Below, one piece after another: positions 62,256 through 64,000 of a stretch of 64,000 nt of DNA; positions within the stretch are counted from its first letter, which is position 1; each line of letters begins with the position of its first letter. The notes beneath the pieces are model-generated. The model was not told where the DNA came from. It made no database searches and saw only the letters and a program-made list of their open reading frames with translations. A program made the translations under genes and the position numbers. Source of the DNA: Leidyana gryllorum EB-2025a (taxonomy: Eukaryota; Apicomplexa); the NCBI GenBank assembly GCA_048772705.1, contig JBLWGC010000002.1:62001-126000 (forward strand). Reading direction: 5' to 3'.

Positions 62256-64000
62256 TTAGAACCCTGATCTGGCGCTGCTCCGTGGCGACCGCCGGCTCCT
62301 CTTGCCCTTGCTCTTGAGGTCTTCTTCCAGCAGCGACCGCGTCCGTGCGACTGGAGGCGGTATCCAAGGCGCTGCACCACCGCTGATGTAGTCGGCGTGC
62401 CGAGGACAGCCAGGATCTTGGTACAAACCCGAGTTCTGCACACACAAAGACACACACAATGTCAAACGAAAGCACCAACCTCACACTTACCCCGAATACG
62501 TCTCCGCCAGCGAGATCGTGAGTGAAGGCTGGGAGGACGTCTTTGCGCGGGAGGACAACTGTTCTGCCGTAAGCGGGCAGATCGTAGCCGACCACACTTT
62601 CCACCGGACTCATACGAGAAATCGTGTAGTGCTCGGGAGTAACGTTGTGGATAACAATACGGCCCCACTGACTGGTCCTTCCGAAGGGTACTTTGACTTT
62701 GAACTGAGTTAGGCTCCTCTGCAGTTCTGTGAGTGGCAGTAAGGCGTGTCCCAAGGCTCCGACGGGTGCCTCAGAGTTTGGATGGAACTCGAAGATCCTG
62801 CGGCTGAGCTCTCGAATCAAATCTTCAGACATCGGCCGCGCGGCTCCCCCAATAGCACTCGGGTCGGCCAATTTCAACAGGTCTCGGACTGATGCATTGC
62901 GAGGAACAGTCATTGAGGGCGGCATAGTACTCTCTCCGAGTGGGAAGTATGTGAACCCGTCATCGGGCTCAGTGAACTCTGTATCGTCCTCGTCGTCTTC
63001 GTACTGACTGAATACTCTCATCGACAAACGCGCTTCACCCCGTTTTGGAGACTCGAATCTCTCCATATCACGCTGACGTTGGACCGCTCGTGAAGTGGAC
63101 GGGATCTCTTTGCTCGGCAGAGCCACGTGAACAATGAGGAGCTCGACCGGCTGTGAGACTTCTTGATGAGTGACAGTGGCGTCGGGGAAGATTTCCGGAG
63201 TATCGATGAATCGCACTCTGTCACTCAGAAGAGTCAATTCACCGTCCCGAACGACGGCCACCTTTTGCGTGGAGGCACACTCGGCGTTCTCATAGAACAG
63301 CTGACGCTCAGACTTGCGCACGCCATCTTTGTCCATCATTTGGGCGATCTCACGACACGCAGCAATGAACTGAAGAACAATGCAATGCAATGCAATTAAG
63401 GAACGAATGTTTTGAGAGGGTGGCAGACCGGTGGGTGGCAGACCGGTGGGGGGGCAGACGGCACACTCACCTTATGACGGAAATCGCGCGGTGTGTCCGA
63501 TGGGTGGACGCGGGTCAGACTCAGAGACGGATGGATCTCGCAGGGTCTGTTGAAGGATACAGAGATCTTTTGAGGGATTTGGAGTCTCATCGCGAGATTG
63601 ACGGTGCCGACAACGTCCTTATCGCGCCGAAGGACCACCTGACCTGCCCACTCTGCCCAAGGATCTCGGAAAGTGTCCCAAATATGGATTTGGGCGTGGC
63701 CGAGTACTTCTTCACGCGACTGATCCCACAATTCGATCATAATGATTGGGCTCTCCGGCTCGAGACGCAGCCGCGCTGTCCAATCGCCCCACAGTGGACT
63801 GAACGGATTCTTGGCGTTCTGTGAGATGACAAACCGACCACCCGACCGTACGCGAACATATGGCATCTGACAAAGGAGCGAAGGACCCAATGATGGATGA
63901 GTTTTGGGATCACAAACTCACCAAATCGCGACGTTCGAGTCTGTAGGGTCCGCCCAAATCCTCTGCTGATCGGAAGCCCACTCGGACGTGTTTTGGTGTC
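62256..64000 (-). CDS. C2-like protein, 3' part; possibly nephrocystin-4-like
   Basis: The 5' end is beyond the right edge. Exons in view: 64000-63922, 63866-63471, 63369-62491 and 62435-62256; introns of 55, 101 and 55 nt, all in frame. The first visible part reads as a C2-type beta sandwich (PYVRVRSGGRFVISQN, PIIMIELWDQSREEVLGHA). A long acidic linker follows (YEDDEDDTEFTEPDDG), then another beta region (WGRIVIHNVTPEHYTI) and an ending with GLYQDPGCPRHADYISGG and a basic tail. The layout recalls ciliary C2 proteins such as nephrocystin-4, but I cannot confirm this from the part visible. Without the 101-nt intron, whose sequence carries a doubled GGTGGGTGGCAGACC, the frame would end early. 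Confidence 0.5.

Overview
The window is nuclear DNA of a protist. Right-half genes carry short GT-AG introns (38 to 173 nt), and TAA, TAG and TGA all end recognisable proteins, so the code is standard. RAD51, TYW1, a TRAPPII subunit and a sulfurylase-APS kinase fusion are typical eukaryotic genes. A giant modular polyketide synthase with reductive release, very short introns and possible spliced-leader-type acceptors suggest an alveolate (perkinsid, dinoflagellate or chromerid relative). That placement is inference.

Layout. (1) 1-14567: the 3' part of one intron-free polyketide synthase reading frame, ending in a thioester reductase and a sulfotransferase. (2) 14639-18785: a Ser-rich coiled-coil protein (one intron) and a secreted VWA protein with a Thr-rich stalk. 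(3) 19847-46062: the most unusual part, a same-strand tandem array of eight intron-free paralogues (600 to 960 aa) plus one decayed copy, from a family I do not recognise. Members share an N-terminal W-T-P-x-V-Y-S-L-M-S-G block, an LPTDxW block, a DVFSPxxW block, a roughly 85-residue central domain and, in several, a C-terminal LWQPW tail. Seven of eight have a T-run 20 to 30 nt before the ATG, and six have AG directly before it. A very young, whole-looking Ty3/gypsy element sits between members 6 and 7. (4) 46134-64000: compact, intron-bearing, mostly single-copy housekeeping genes on both strands: a Pro-rich coiled-coil protein, a small membrane protein, a small unknown, TYW1, RAD51, a gag-like remnant, ATP sulfurylase-APS kinase, a TRAPPC9/Trs120-like protein, and a C2-like protein that runs off the right edge.

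How the genes may connect. The bifunctional sulfurylase-kinase makes PAPS, the donor needed by the sulfotransferase at the end of the polyketide synthase. They lie about 40 kb apart and this is probably a metabolic link, not a cluster. RAD51/TYW1 and the 49514-50139/50168-50682 pair are divergent genes with start codons 18 and 28 bp apart. The paralogue array shows mosaic identity (members 6 and 7 nearly identical in blocks, unrelated between), as expected of a rapidly evolving family shaped by gene conversion.
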